A stretch of 18,028 bases of DNA from DASYYE01 sp035946955 (GCA_035946955.1 DASYYE010000467.1:1-18028), one strand, 5' to 3'. Positions 7,648 through 14,831 are shown, counted from the stretch's first letter. Numbers and translations are program-made. The notes: generated from the sequence alone by a model not told the origin.

Positions 7648-7752
7648 CTAGATGCCATTATATGCCGCCTGGTGTCGGATACTACTGGGGCATACGAGCA
7701 ACCACGGAGCAGCACCGATGTGCATTCTGTGTTGCTCGTCGTGTTGCTCCAC
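7648..7752 (-). pseudogene. tail of a lost ORF (probable integrase), copy 1
   Basis: A minus-strand frame of 34 codons ending in TAG encodes VEQHDEQH, then APWLLVCPSSIR. A diverged copy at 11523-11603 encodes LEQHVEQH and APRLLVCPSTTR. Both sit at the same distance from the tRNA-derived repeat. Conservation of frame while bases differ suggests both were coding. Position next to the att core is where the integrase gene of such elements ends, so I infer an integrase C-terminus. No catalytic part remains: the antitoxin stop codon lies at 7794. Confidence 0.4.
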
Positions 7753-7793
7753 CCTCCATGTGGCTGTCGGTCGCCGGCGGATGTGCGCGAAAT

Positions 7794-8126
7794 TCAGGCG
7801 ACCTTCCAGCTCCGGTCGCCTACCCGGGCGACGACGTCGATGGTTCCGCCGATCGCGGCGACGTAGGCGCGGACCACGTCGATGCCGGAGATTTCGCCGT
7901 GTTCGATCTTGGAAACACGGGCCTGGGACACCCCCAGCGCGTGGGCCAGTTCCGCCTGGGTCAGCCCGGCTGCTGTGCGCATCTCAGCGAGCTGGTGCCC
8001 CCGGATGTAGGCTTCCCGGCGTTCCCGGGCGGCTTCCTTCCCGGCGGCCTGCTCGCTGGGAGTCCGCGGGTCAGCCGCGCGGCCCTTGGCCTTGACCTCG
8101 CTCCACTTGGTGTAGCCACCGCTCAT
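7794..8126 (-). CDS. higA: XRE-family antitoxin (HigA-like)
   Basis: A 110-aa DNA-binding antitoxin, second gene of a toxin-antitoxin pair. A charged N-terminal region is followed by a canonical XRE helix-turn-helix at about residues 45-85 (LAEMRTAAGLTQAELAHALG, then VSQARVSKIEHGEI). Its ATG overlaps the toxin stop as ATGA (8123-8126), implying translational coupling. It should neutralise the toxin and repress the operon through the palindrome at 8513-8528. The toxin-first order is typical of HigBA-type loci. Symbol assigned by type only. Confidence 0.85.
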   Translation of the reverse strand: MSGGYTKWSEVKAKGRAADPRTPSEQAAGKEAARERREAYIRGHQLAEMRTAAGLTQAELAHALGVSQARVSKIEHGEISGIDVVRAYVAAIGGTIDVVARVGDRSWKVA

Positions 8127-8503
8127 CGCTTCTTTCCCTCCTCTGCTTCGATCTCGGCCAGGTGCTGGGTGAACCGCTCATCGGCCAGCGGGATGGCTTC
8201 CCGGTACCAGCCTTCCCAGTTCCCTGCCTTGTCGCCAGCCACCAGGAAGAACGCTTCGCGTCTGGGATCGAACGCGAACAACATGCGGATCTCGGTGGTG
8301 CCAGACGACGGTGGCCGCAGTTCCTTCATGTTGTGGTATCGGCTGCCCTTAACCCGGTCAGCCAGTGGCCGCCGCAGCGCCGGACCTTCGGCGGCGAGCT
8401 GATCGATCGCGTCCTCGATGAGGTCCGCGGTCTCAGGATTGCTCTTGCACAGCGCCAGATACCAGGCCTCAACCTCGGGATGCAGGCTCACCTCCCACGC
8501 CAT
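8123..8503 (-). CDS. higB: RelE/HigB-like toxin (phage-derived Gp49-like)
   Basis: A 126-aa protein of the HigB/Gp49-like RelE superfamily, whose members usually cut mRNA at the ribosome. Supporting features: a MAWEVSLHPEVEAWYLAL opening, ADLIEDAIDQLAAEGPALRRP, KELRPPSSGTTEIRMLFAFD with the basic strand, and FFLVAGDKAGNW near the C-terminus. It starts at ATG 8503, six bases after a TATAAT box, with no Shine-Dalgarno, so the message is probably leaderless. It overlaps the antitoxin gene by 4 bp. Confidence 0.87.
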   Translation of the reverse strand: MAWEVSLHPEVEAWYLALCKSNPETADLIEDAIDQLAAEGPALRRPLADRVKGSRYHNMKELRPPSSGTTEIRMLFAFDPRREAFFLVAGDKAGNWEGWYREAIPLADERFTQHLAEIEAEEGKKR

Positions 8504-8509
8504 ACCCAG

Positions 8510-8528
8510 ATTATAACTGATCAGTTAT
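8510..8528 (-). promoter_or_regulatory. higBA promoter and palindromic operator
   Basis: A perfect 16-bp palindrome, ATAACTGATCAGTTAT (8513-8528), overlaps a consensus TATAAT -10 box read on the minus strand (8510-8515). Six bases separate the box from the toxin ATG. Binding of the antitoxin here would block the promoter, giving the usual autoregulation. No clear -35 box is seen. Confidence 0.75.
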
Positions 8529-8613
8529 GTCCATGCGGGGGACCGAGGGATGCCGAGGCCCGCTCTGGGACATCGAGGGAGCGGGACGGCGCGTGAACTT
8601 CGGTCGGTCGGCG

Positions 8614-9141
8614 TTACGGTTGCCGCCATTGCCAAGGGCCGAAGGGTGGCAGGTCAGTGTCCTTGGTGTCGGGTGGTGGGTGGCTCTCGCCGTCATCGTC
8701 GTCCCAGCGGCGCCCGTATTGGTCGGTAGGACGCCCCATCCCCAGTACGCCATGGGGAGGGCCGGGGTGATCCCGAGTACCTCTTCAGGGTCGATGCGCT
8801 GCTTGGCCACGGTGCACACGTGCAGCCAAGTCTCCGAAGTCGAACTCGTAGGCGAATCGCTCGCCGGGCTTGAGACGGCTCAAGGTCAAGCGGCTGCTGT
8901 TACGTGGCTGCTCGTCCGGCTCCTCATCGGGGTCGGGCAGAGCCACCCGGGTGCCGTCCGCGAGCCAGAACTGATGCAGGTGGGCTTGGTCCCACCGGGC
9001 GAACGCGTCATCGATCGCGGTGGCCAGTTCGCGGAATGTGTGACGCCGGGCGGCGGCCATGATCCGGCCCGGCCGGGGCCACAGCCGCTCGCCACGTCCT
9101 TCGACGAGTTCTACGCGGATGGAGAGCCAGGACCGCGCCAC
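8614..9141 (-). pseudogene. pRiA4b ORF-3-like protein, two frameshifts
   Basis: The minus strand encodes a PF07929-type protein (plasmid pRiA4b ORF-3-like) in three pieces. Frame 1 from GTG 9141 runs through FRELATAIDDAFARWDQAHL and PGERFAYEFDFGDL. A shift near 8826 moves to CTVAKQRIDPEEVLGITPAL then YWGWGVLP. A second shift near 8725 moves to DQYGRRWDDDDGES, ending PWQWRQP at TAA 8614-8616. The joints are consistent with losses of two bases and of one base. Either the gene is dead or the sequence has errors. It follows the TetR gene on the same strand. Confidence 0.75.
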
Positions 9142-9216
9142 CCAGGCGATTCTGCCAGGGGATACGCGCTCAGTGGGGCCGTGGGTAACGCGTCAAGGAA
9201 TGAATCTGGCTTGAGC

Positions 9217-9831
9217 TCATTTGCCGATGGCGAGGGCGAGGAGGGTATTGACCGCGGTTTCGATCGGGCTGCTGCTCCGGTGCACCTGGGCGAGTAGAAG
9301 CGCCCCTTCGAGCGTGGCGAGCAGAGTAACGGCGAGGTCGTCGGGGTCGATGTCGTCCGGGAGTTTCCCGTCGGCATGAAGGGGCCTGAGTCCATCGGCG
9401 ATGGCGGCGGCCCACTCATCGAACCCTGCCGCGATGAGCGCTCTGGCCTCGGGGTCAGTCTCGGCGAGTTGACCAGCGAGTGAGCCAAGTGCGCAGCCCC
9501 CTTTAGCCTTGGTGCGCTTCGCCGCGGTGAGCACCATGTTCCGCCACGTCTCGACGCCGTTCGCGCTGCTGAGTGCGCGCCGGTTGCGCTTGACGATGGC
9601 GTCGGCTTGGTAGTCGATGACCGCCTGGACGAGTTCGTCCTTGTCGGGGAAGTAGTGGTATAGCTGCGAGCCGCTGACTTCCGCCGCCGCTTTGACGTCC
9701 TCCAAGAAGGTGCCCGCCACCCCGCGCTCATGGATCAGGGTGGCCGCCTCCTCCACTATCCGCGCCCGGGTGCGCTCGCCCTTGGGAGTAAGCCTCCGCC
9801 GGCCGCTGGTGTCGCTGTCCATGACTCCCAT
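9217..9831 (-). CDS. TetR-family transcriptional repressor
   Basis: A 204-aa repressor. An N-terminal TetR helix-turn-helix spans about residues 18-64 (RTRARIVEEAATLIHERGVA, FLEDVKAAAEVSGSQLYHYF, PDKDELVQAV). The C-terminal ligand-binding part carries GGCALGSLAGQLAETDPEAR, as in TetR proteins that control nearby oxidoreductases. It is divergent from the SDR genes at 9919 and 10204, with an 87-bp intergenic region holding inverted repeats. ATG 9822 is an alternative start. No clear Shine-Dalgarno precedes either ATG. Confidence 0.9.
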   Translation of the reverse strand: MGVMDSDTSGRRRLTPKGERTRARIVEEAATLIHERGVAGTFLEDVKAAAEVSGSQLYHYFPDKDELVQAVIDYQADAIVKRNRRALSSANGVETWRNMVLTAAKRTKAKGGCALGSLAGQLAETDPEARALIAAGFDEWAAAIADGLRPLHADGKLPDDIDPDDLAVTLLATLEGALLLAQVHRSSSPIETAVNTLLALAIGK

Positions 9832-9846
9832 GCTAGCAACTTTTTG

Positions 9847-9893
9847 AGTTTGACAACCCAGTCCGGCTGTGCCAGAGTGGGTTTCTCAACCCA
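9847..9893. promoter_or_regulatory. divergent promoter/operator between tetR and SDR genes
   Basis: TGGGTT-TCTC-AACCCA (9878-9893) is a perfect 6-bp inverted repeat. A similar sequence, GAGTTTGACAACCCA (9847-9861), lies 31 bases upstream. The latter contains TTGACA (9850-9855), which with CAGAGT (9873-9878), 17 bases on, could be the + strand promoter. A TetR dimer bound here would cover it, and would also sit upstream of its own gene. Confidence 0.5.
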
Positions 9894-9918
9894 TTTTGTG
9901 GGAGAGGGCACACGGCCA

Positions 9919-10207
9919 ATGACTGATCTAAAGGACCGGACCGCGCTTGTCACCGGGTCGATGAGCGGGATTGGCAAGGCCACTGCCCTCGCGCTGGTGG
10001 CCTGCGGCGCCCTGGTACTGGTCGTCGGGTGCGACGAGCGACGAGCCAGGGACGTGATCGCGACATGACGCCAGCCGTGCCTTGGCGGCCTTCACCGGAG
10101 CGGCCCTCCCGGCCGGCGGCGGGATGAGCGCCGTGCGTGCGCCCGCGAGACGACGCCATCGAAGTGCCCTTGGCGTGCGGGACTCACCTGATGGGAGAAG
10201 CGTATGA
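9919..10207 (+). pseudogene. short-chain dehydrogenase with internal deletion
   Basis: From ATG 9919, after a GGGAGAGGG element, the frame encodes the Rossmann opening of an SDR: DRTALVTGSMSGIGKATALA, then LVLVVG. It stops at TGA 10068 after 49 codons. A second frame then encodes the last part of an SDR, ALAAFTGAALPAGGGMSAV (to 10135), matching the family ending TGAxLPVDGG. Roughly 180-200 codons, with the catalytic Tyr-Lys, are missing. The second frame runs to a TGA at 10205-10207 that overlaps the next ATG. It is a deletion product of a roughly 250-aa gene. Confidence 0.7.
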
Positions 10208-11097
10208 GCAAGTTCGACGCCCAGTTCGCCGGGAGGCTCGACGGCCAGACCGTCCTGGTCACTGGCGCTAAGGGCGGTATCGGCCATCAGACAGCTCAGG
10301 GCGCCGGCAACAGCGGCGCGACGGTGCTGGTGCACGCACGGCGCGCTGACGACGCCAGGCGAGCGGCGGACCTGCTGGCCGGCAACGGCAACGGCAGCGG
10401 CCGGTACCTGGCCGTGTTCGGGGACCTGGGCTCGCTCGCCGGCGTCCGTGAATTGGCCGAGGCCGTGCGCGAGGCGAGCCCGAAGGGCCTGAACGGGCTG
10501 GTCAACAACGCGGGCGCGGCGTTCGCCGCCAAGGCCCTGTCCCCGGACGGCTACGAGCGCACGATCGCGATCAACCACATCGCCGCCGCGGCGCTGACGG
10601 AGAGGTTGCTCGACCTTCTGCGTAAGGGAGCCGACGGCTTCGCAGCGCCCTCCCGGGTGGTCATCATGACCGCCCTGATCGAGTCGCGGGGCGAGCCAAT
10701 CACCGACTGGAGCTACCCGGGTAAGTACAAGCAGATCCAGGCCTACGCCGATGCCAAACTGCTGGCCCTGATGTACACCTACGCCCAAGCTCGCCGCCAT
10801 GAGGGCGAGGGCCTGACGTTCAACGCGGTCAGCCCGGGCGCGGTCAAAACCACTCTCGGCAGCAAGGCCGGCGGCCCGTTCAAAATAATTGAGGCGCTGA
10901 CCAATCCGTTCCTCGGGCCGCCGGAAAAGGGTTCGCGGGGCTGTGTCCGGCTGCTGGCCGATCCCGGCCTCGCCACCGCCACCGGTGGCTACTACAGCTC
11001 GGCCAAGCTCAAGAAGTCATCCAAGAAGTCCCGCGACCATGACGCCCAGGACCGGGTATACGAGCAGACCGAACGCGAACTGCGCATCGACAACTGA
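10204..11097 (+). CDS. short-chain dehydrogenase/reductase, retinol-dehydrogenase-like
   Basis: A 297-aa NAD(P)-dependent oxidoreductase; substrate unknown. Residues seen: cofactor loop TGAKGGIG at 20-27, NNAG at 101-104, N124 in AINHIAA, catalytic pair Y181-x-x-x-K185 (YADAK), and VSPGAVKT after it. The strand that normally ends in Ser-Ser reads VVIMTA (residues 152-157), so the usual catalytic Ser is not at its place. The ATG follows GGGAG by seven bases. It lies behind the deleted SDR and is probably driven from the same TetR-controlled promoter. The C-terminus (DRVYEQTEREL) is as in RDH-type SDRs. Confidence 0.88.
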   Translation: MSKFDAQFAGRLDGQTVLVTGAKGGIGHQTAQGAGNSGATVLVHARRADDARRAADLLAGNGNGSGRYLAVFGDLGSLAGVRELAEAVREASPKGLNGLVNNAGAAFAAKALSPDGYERTIAINHIAAAALTERLLDLLRKGADGFAAPSRVVIMTALIESRGEPITDWSYPGKYKQIQAYADAKLLALMYTYAQARRHEGEGLTFNAVSPGAVKTTLGSKAGGPFKIIEALTNPFLGPPEKGSRGCVRLLADPGLATATGGYYSSAKLKKSSKKSRDHDAQDRVYEQTERELRIDN

Positions 11098-11377
11098 AGC
11101 TGCTCCAGCCGGCTACCGCCAGCACTCTCGGCGCGGCGGCGCTCGCGTATTCACCAGCCCGGGCGACCGAAGCCGGCCGGCCATGGCGGGTCATCCCTCT
11201 GATCGTCACCCCCGGGAATCGAGCCAGCCGCCTTCATCATGAACACGGCACCCACCGGCCCTGAGCCGCCCGACCTGACTCCTCGTGCACACGATTTGCA
11301 CAGACGAGCGAGGCTGGAGCGACGCATGGCCAGAAACCGGCCGCACGAGTGGGCGCATAACCGGTATAACACCAGGT
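11098..11377. other. gene-free stretch between SDR and att copy 2
   Basis: 280 bases in which I see no gene, RNA or repeat that I can support. An ATG at 11239 opens a long frame, but it runs through the tRNA-derived repeat and has no family features. Confidence 0.5.
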
Positions 11378-11433
11378 CAGGACGGGTGCGCCGCCAGGGA
11401 CTTGAACCCCGAACCCGCGGATTAAGAGTCCGC
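11378..11433 (-). repeat. att-like direct repeat, copy 2: 3' part of tRNA-Lys(CTT)
   Basis: Exact 56-base match to 7527-7582, same orientation. Here tRNA-like sequence continues a little further (minus strand TTGGCAGAGCAG, to about 11445), including the D-loop GG and the 3' strand of the D stem. The opposite D-stem strand is mismatched, and the bases where the 5' acceptor should be (GGGCAAC region) cannot pair with GCGGCGC. It is therefore a recombined att half-site, not a functional tRNA gene. Confidence 0.85.
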
Positions 11434-11522
11434 TGCTCTGCCAAGCGACCGGGTTGCCCTGTACTGGTTCGTGCCGGATCGTCCGCAACTCGACTCGATC
11501 CAGTGCCGGTCTGTGCCGGGTG

Positions 11523-11603
11523 CTACCGGGTGGTGCTGGGGCATACGAGCAACCGTGGAGCAACATCCAATGATGGAACGTGTTGCTCGACGTGTTGCTC
11601 CAA
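11523..11603 (-). pseudogene. tail of a lost ORF (probable integrase), copy 2
   Basis: The minus-strand frame LEQHVEQHVPSLDVAPRLLV then CPSTTR ends at a TAG. It pairs with the tail at 7648-7752: same register, same distance from the tRNA repeat, and an identical 19-base block (11536-11554 and 7685-7703). The frame can be read further upstream to about 11720 but shows no recombinase motifs there, so only the end of the gene seems to survive. Confidence 0.4.
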
Positions 11604-11625
11604 CCCTAACGCGAATGGGTGGGGG

Positions 11626-11993
11626 AGGGGTGTGCGGGCACCTTCCCGTGTCGCTTGCGTTGGGGACGTTTCCGAGGGGGATCGATCCCATTCCCCCACG
11701 TTTGGACATAACGACCCCACGGCTACATTGTGCGGTCACCGTCACAGCGCGCCCGGCCACCGCATGCCTGCACGCCGGGACCGGCCACACCCAGTTCGGT
11801 CGGCCAGGCCAGGCGCGGTTCATCCTCAGACTGATGCGAACCCGGCTGGCGGAGATCGACCTCACTTGGGTGGCGGGCACCTGTCCTGGCTCGGGCCGCT
11901 CAGGCCACTCCGTACGCGGCAGAACATGTGGTTCCACCCGGGAACACCTTCCCGCCGCGCGGCACCCCCTGCGATCGGTGGCTTCGTGAGCCT
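11626..11993. other. gene-free stretch left of the endonuclease-like gene
   Basis: About 370 bases with open frames on both strands but no recognisable domain, RBS-led start or repeat. It may be decayed cargo of the second integrative element. Confidence 0.45.
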
Positions 11994-12773
11994 TCAAGGG
12001 CTGCAGGGTGTCCCTCCGGGCCGGTATCCACGGCACCACCCGTAGTAGCTTCGGTCCACATTTGTCGTGGCCCTCGGTCGTCCTTGTTGTGGGGTCCATC
12101 CGGCCCAGCGGTGGGTGTTGCATCTGCCGCATAGGGGTGCGCGGACGTCTCGGTGCTCGTGGCAGTGGTCCCAGACCTCAGCCTGGCTGGTCAGGCAACT
12201 CGCGCAAATGAATTCGGTAGCTCGTGGCCAGTCCGCTCGGCTGGTGATGGTGTAGGTGCGCCCGGAAAGTTCCCCGTTATAGAGCCGGGGGGTACGGCCG
12301 ACATCGGGCTGCTTGTATCGGTAGGTGACCATGATCCGCTGGCTGACACCAAGATCGGTGACCATGGGCTCGCCACCGCCAGGAATCTCGTACCAGTTCG
12401 CCGAGGACGCGCCGTGGTGGGCTCCGAGGCAACTGCAGTCGCATTCGGCGCCCGCCGCTTCCAGGCATGAACGCGTGCACCTGGACAGTTTGGTCATGTC
12501 TCGGTAGACCTCAACTCCTCCGAAGCGGTCGATCGCGGCGCGCAAGAGGCGGGTGGCGCAGTTGCGTGGCAGCACCCACACCATCTGTTTCGGATCCCAT
12601 TTGGGCGAGCGCACCTGTACCGCCTGCTGAAGCCACCTGCGGGTCTCCGGCACGAAGGGCAACCTGGCGATGACCTTGCCATCCAGCGGGAGCCAGATCT
12701 TTGCGGGTGCCTCAGATCGCGGTCCACCATTTCTAGGGGTCGCCACCTCCCGGTCATGCCCAGGTTTGAACAC
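11994..12773 (-). CDS. endonuclease VII-like HNH nuclease with Cys-rich region
   Basis: A 259-aa protein. The C-terminal part (about residues 187-225) has the recombination endonuclease VII signature: CASC, then VWDHCHEHRDVRAPLCGRCN. This is four zinc Cys around an Asp-His-Cys-His centre, expected to cut branched or other DNA. The middle (about 99-122) is a separate Cys-rich segment (CTRSCLEAAGAECDCSCLGAHHG). The N-terminus (IWLPLDGKVIARLPF...) is not recognised. The GTG start shares its first base with the target duplication of the IS1182 element, so the native upstream region was displaced by that insertion. The insertion may leave the gene without its own promoter. A later in-frame GTG at 12746 is possible. 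Confidence 0.65.
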   Translation of the reverse strand: MFKPGHDREVATPRNGGPRSEAPAKIWLPLDGKVIARLPFVPETRRWLQQAVQVRSPKWDPKQMVWVLPRNCATRLLRAAIDRFGGVEVYRDMTKLSRCTRSCLEAAGAECDCSCLGAHHGASSANWYEIPGGGEPMVTDLGVSQRIMVTYRYKQPDVGRTPRLYNGELSGRTYTITSRADWPRATEFICASCLTSQAEVWDHCHEHRDVRAPLCGRCNTHRWAGWTPQQGRPRATTNVDRSYYGWCRGYRPGGTPCSP

Positions 12774-12780
12774 GTAATAG
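12773..12780. repeat. IS1182 target-site duplication, left
   Basis: CGTAATAG directly outside the left inverted repeat, identical to the right flank at 14676-14683. Its first base is the complement of the G ending the GTG start of the endonuclease-like gene on the minus strand. Confidence 0.88.
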
Positions 12781-14675
12781 ACCCTGGTGGCTTATTCGTG
12801 ATGTGCCGCGCCGGGCTGTGTTGTCGACCCGGGGTGTGCTGCTGGTCATGATCTTGGCTGCGGCCGCTGTTGTTGCCCCGTCCCGGCTGCAGGGTAGGGA
12901 TGTCATGTCGATGCAGCCTGTCCCGTGGCCGGAGCCGGATCCGGTGGTCGCGGCGGCGGTCCGGGCGATGTACGGGTTCCGGAGGGCAGGGCCGCCGCTG
13001 GCGGTGGCGGTGCGTGACCAGCTGGGCGAGTGGCTGCATGACGGGGACTTCGCGGCGGCGTTCGGGATCCGGGGGCGTCCGGGCTGGTCGCCGTCGCGGC
13101 TGGCGCTGGTGACGGTGCTGCAGCGGGTGGAGAACCTGACTGACCGGATGGCGGCTGAGCAGGTCCGCGCCCGGCTGGACTGGAAGTACCTGCTCGGCCT
13201 GGCCCTGGATGATCCCGGGTTCGACCACACGGTGCTGGCGGAGTTCCGGGGCAGGGTCGCGGACGCGGGCCTGGAGCAGGCGGCGCTGGACGCGCTGCTG
13301 GAGCGGCTGGCCGCGGGCGGGCTGGTGCGGGCGGGCGGGAAGCAGCGCACCGACTCCACGCACGTGACCGCGGCGGTGGCCGCGCTGAACCGGCTGGAAC
13401 TGGCCGGGGAGAGCGTCCGGGCCGCGCTGGAGGCGCTGACGGCCGCGCACCCGGGCTGGGTCGCGGGCTGCGCCTGCGTCCGCGGCTGGGCCCGCCGCTA
13501 CGGCGCCCCGCTGACGGACTGGCGTCCCCCGGTGCCGCAGAAGGAGCAGGACGAGCTCGCCGCCGCCTACGCCAGGGACGGGTACGCGCTGCTGGGAGCC
13601 GTCTATGACAAGGCGTCCCCGGCCTGGCTGGCGGAGCTGCCGGCGGTGGACGTGCTGCGCCGGGTGCTGCTGCAGAACTACACCCGGGTCATCGGCGAGG
13701 ACGGGACGGAGGTGGTCAAGCGGCGGGAGAAAGCGCCTGGGGGCGACGGCATCCCGCCCGGCAGACACCGGATCGCCTCCCCTTACGACACCGACGCCCG
13801 CTGGGGCGGGAAACGCGGGGAGTTCTGGCTGGGATACAAGCTGCACGTCACCGAGACCTGCGACGACGCCCCGCCCTGCGGCTGCGGGCAGGACGGCGGG
13901 ACCGGGCACCGCAAAGGCTGCGCCACCCCGGCGTTCCCGAACCTGGTCACGCACGTGGCCACCACCGACGCGGCCGTGACCGACAACGCGATGACCGGCG
14001 CCATCAACGACGCCCTGGCCGCAAGTGCCCTGGCACCGGGACGGCACTACCTCGACTCCGGCTACGCGACCGCGGCCCTGGCCGTGTCCGAGGCCGCCCG
14101 GCACGGCATCTCCCTCATCGGCCCGCTGCTCGCCGACAGCTCCGCCCAGGCCAGGGCCGGCAACGGCTACGCCCGCGCCGACTTCGCCATCGACTACGAC
14201 ACCCAGACCGTCACCTGCCCGCAGGGAAAGACCTCCTCCTCCTGGTCACCGTGCACCCAAAACGGCAGGACCACGATCGTGGCCGCGTTCTCCCCCGGCG
14301 ACTGCGGCCCCTGCCCGGCCCGCGGCCCGTGCACCCGCGGCAGGAAACGCCAGCTCACCCTCCAGCCCCGCGACCTGGCCGAAGCCCAGGCCGCCGCCCG
14401 GGCAGGAGAAGCCACCCGGTCGTTCCGGGCCGACTACGCCCGCCGCGCCGGCGCCGAAGGCACCATGCACCAGGCCGCCAGCCACGGAGCCCGCCGCGCC
14501 CGCTACCGGGGACTGACCAAAACCCGGCTCGACCACGCCTTCATGGCCGCCGCCCTCAACCTCATCCGGCTGCACGCCTACTGGAACCGAACCCCTCTCG
14601 ACCGCCACCGCACCAGCCACCTCGCCCGCCTCGAACTCAGCCTCGCCGCATGACCACCGAATAAGCCACCAGGAT
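12781..14675 (+). mobile_element. intact IS1182-family insertion sequence
   Basis: 1895-bp element with 18-bp terminal inverted repeats, ACCCTGGTGGCTTATTCG at 12781-12798 and its complement at 14658-14675, one mismatch. It is flanked by the same 8 bases on both sides, CGTAATAG at 12773-12780 and 14676-14683. It contains a single uninterrupted transposase gene. Intact ends, intact gene and exact duplication point to a recent insertion, in contrast to the degraded IS110/IS481 scraps. Confidence 0.92.
12905..14653 (+). CDS. IS1182-family DDE transposase
   Basis: 583 aa from ATG 12905, chosen because GGTAGGGA precedes it and the protein then opens MSMQPVPWPEPDP as the family does; the frame extends upstream to 12803. 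The N-terminal DUF772/InsH-like domain includes GWSPSRLALVTVLQ and DWKYLLGLALDDPGFD. Catalytic candidates are the Asp in RTDSTHV, the Asp in VATTDAAVTDN and the Glu in GAEGTMHQA. A Cys-rich knot (CGPCPARGPC) precedes the last motif, and YRGLTKTRLDHAFMAAALNL follows it. All family blocks are present, so it is probably active. Confidence 0.93.
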   Translation: MSMQPVPWPEPDPVVAAAVRAMYGFRRAGPPLAVAVRDQLGEWLHDGDFAAAFGIRGRPGWSPSRLALVTVLQRVENLTDRMAAEQVRARLDWKYLLGLALDDPGFDHTVLAEFRGRVADAGLEQAALDALLERLAAGGLVRAGGKQRTDSTHVTAAVAALNRLELAGESVRAALEALTAAHPGWVAGCACVRGWARRYGAPLTDWRPPVPQKEQDELAAAYARDGYALLGAVYDKASPAWLAELPAVDVLRRVLLQNYTRVIGEDGTEVVKRREKAPGGDGIPPGRHRIASPYDTDARWGGKRGEFWLGYKLHVTETCDDAPPCGCGQDGGTGHRKGCATPAFPNLVTHVATTDAAVTDNAMTGAINDALAASALAPGRHYLDSGYATAALAVSEAARHGISLIGPLLADSSAQARAGNGYARADFAIDYDTQTVTCPQGKTSSSWSPCTQNGRTTIVAAFSPGDCGPCPARGPCTRGRKRQLTLQPRDLAEAQAAARAGEATRSFRADYARRAGAEGTMHQAASHGARRARYRGLTKTRLDHAFMAAALNLIRLHAYWNRTPLDRHRTSHLARLELSLAA

Positions 14676-14683
14676 CGTAATAG
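14676..14683. repeat. IS1182 target-site duplication, right
   Basis: CGTAATAG directly outside the right inverted repeat, identical to the left flank at 12773-12780. About 150 bases then separate it from the DUF499 gene stop; I see no supported gene in them. Confidence 0.88.
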
Positions 14684-14831
14684 CGCGCAAATCGGCTGGC
14701 GTGATGATGACCTCGAGCGGTTGGCGCCGCGGCTGAGCTACTGCACCCACCGAGAGCCCGTAAGACATGCCGGATGGGCGCGTTCTCCCCGGTGCAGCTT
14801 CACCTCCAGGTCGGGCTCGCGACCTACCTAT

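Noticed and set aside
8527..9297. Plus-strand ORF of 256 codons
   Set aside because: Runs antisense to the pRiA4b-like pseudogene and the end of tetR; no recognisable domain.
11151..11444. Minus-strand ORF through att copy 2 (MAEQRTLNPRVRGSSPWRR)
   Set aside because: This peptide comes from reading tRNA sequence as protein, a well-known artefact.
11378..11473. Copy 2 as a complete tRNA-Lys gene
   Set aside because: The 5' acceptor strand cannot pair with GCGGCGC and the D stem has a mismatch; only the 3' part and half the D arm are tRNA-like.
12494..14104. Minus-strand ORF of 536 codons opposite the transposase
   Set aside because: Low-complexity Gly/Arg/Pro-rich shadow of a clear IS1182 transposase; it crosses the IS boundary and has no family features.
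14676..14768. Minus-strand 31-codon frame from ATG 14768 (MSYGLSVGA... to the IS) as a third operon gene
   Set aside because: Removing the IS does not yield a sensible continuation, the RBS is poor and no family is recognised.
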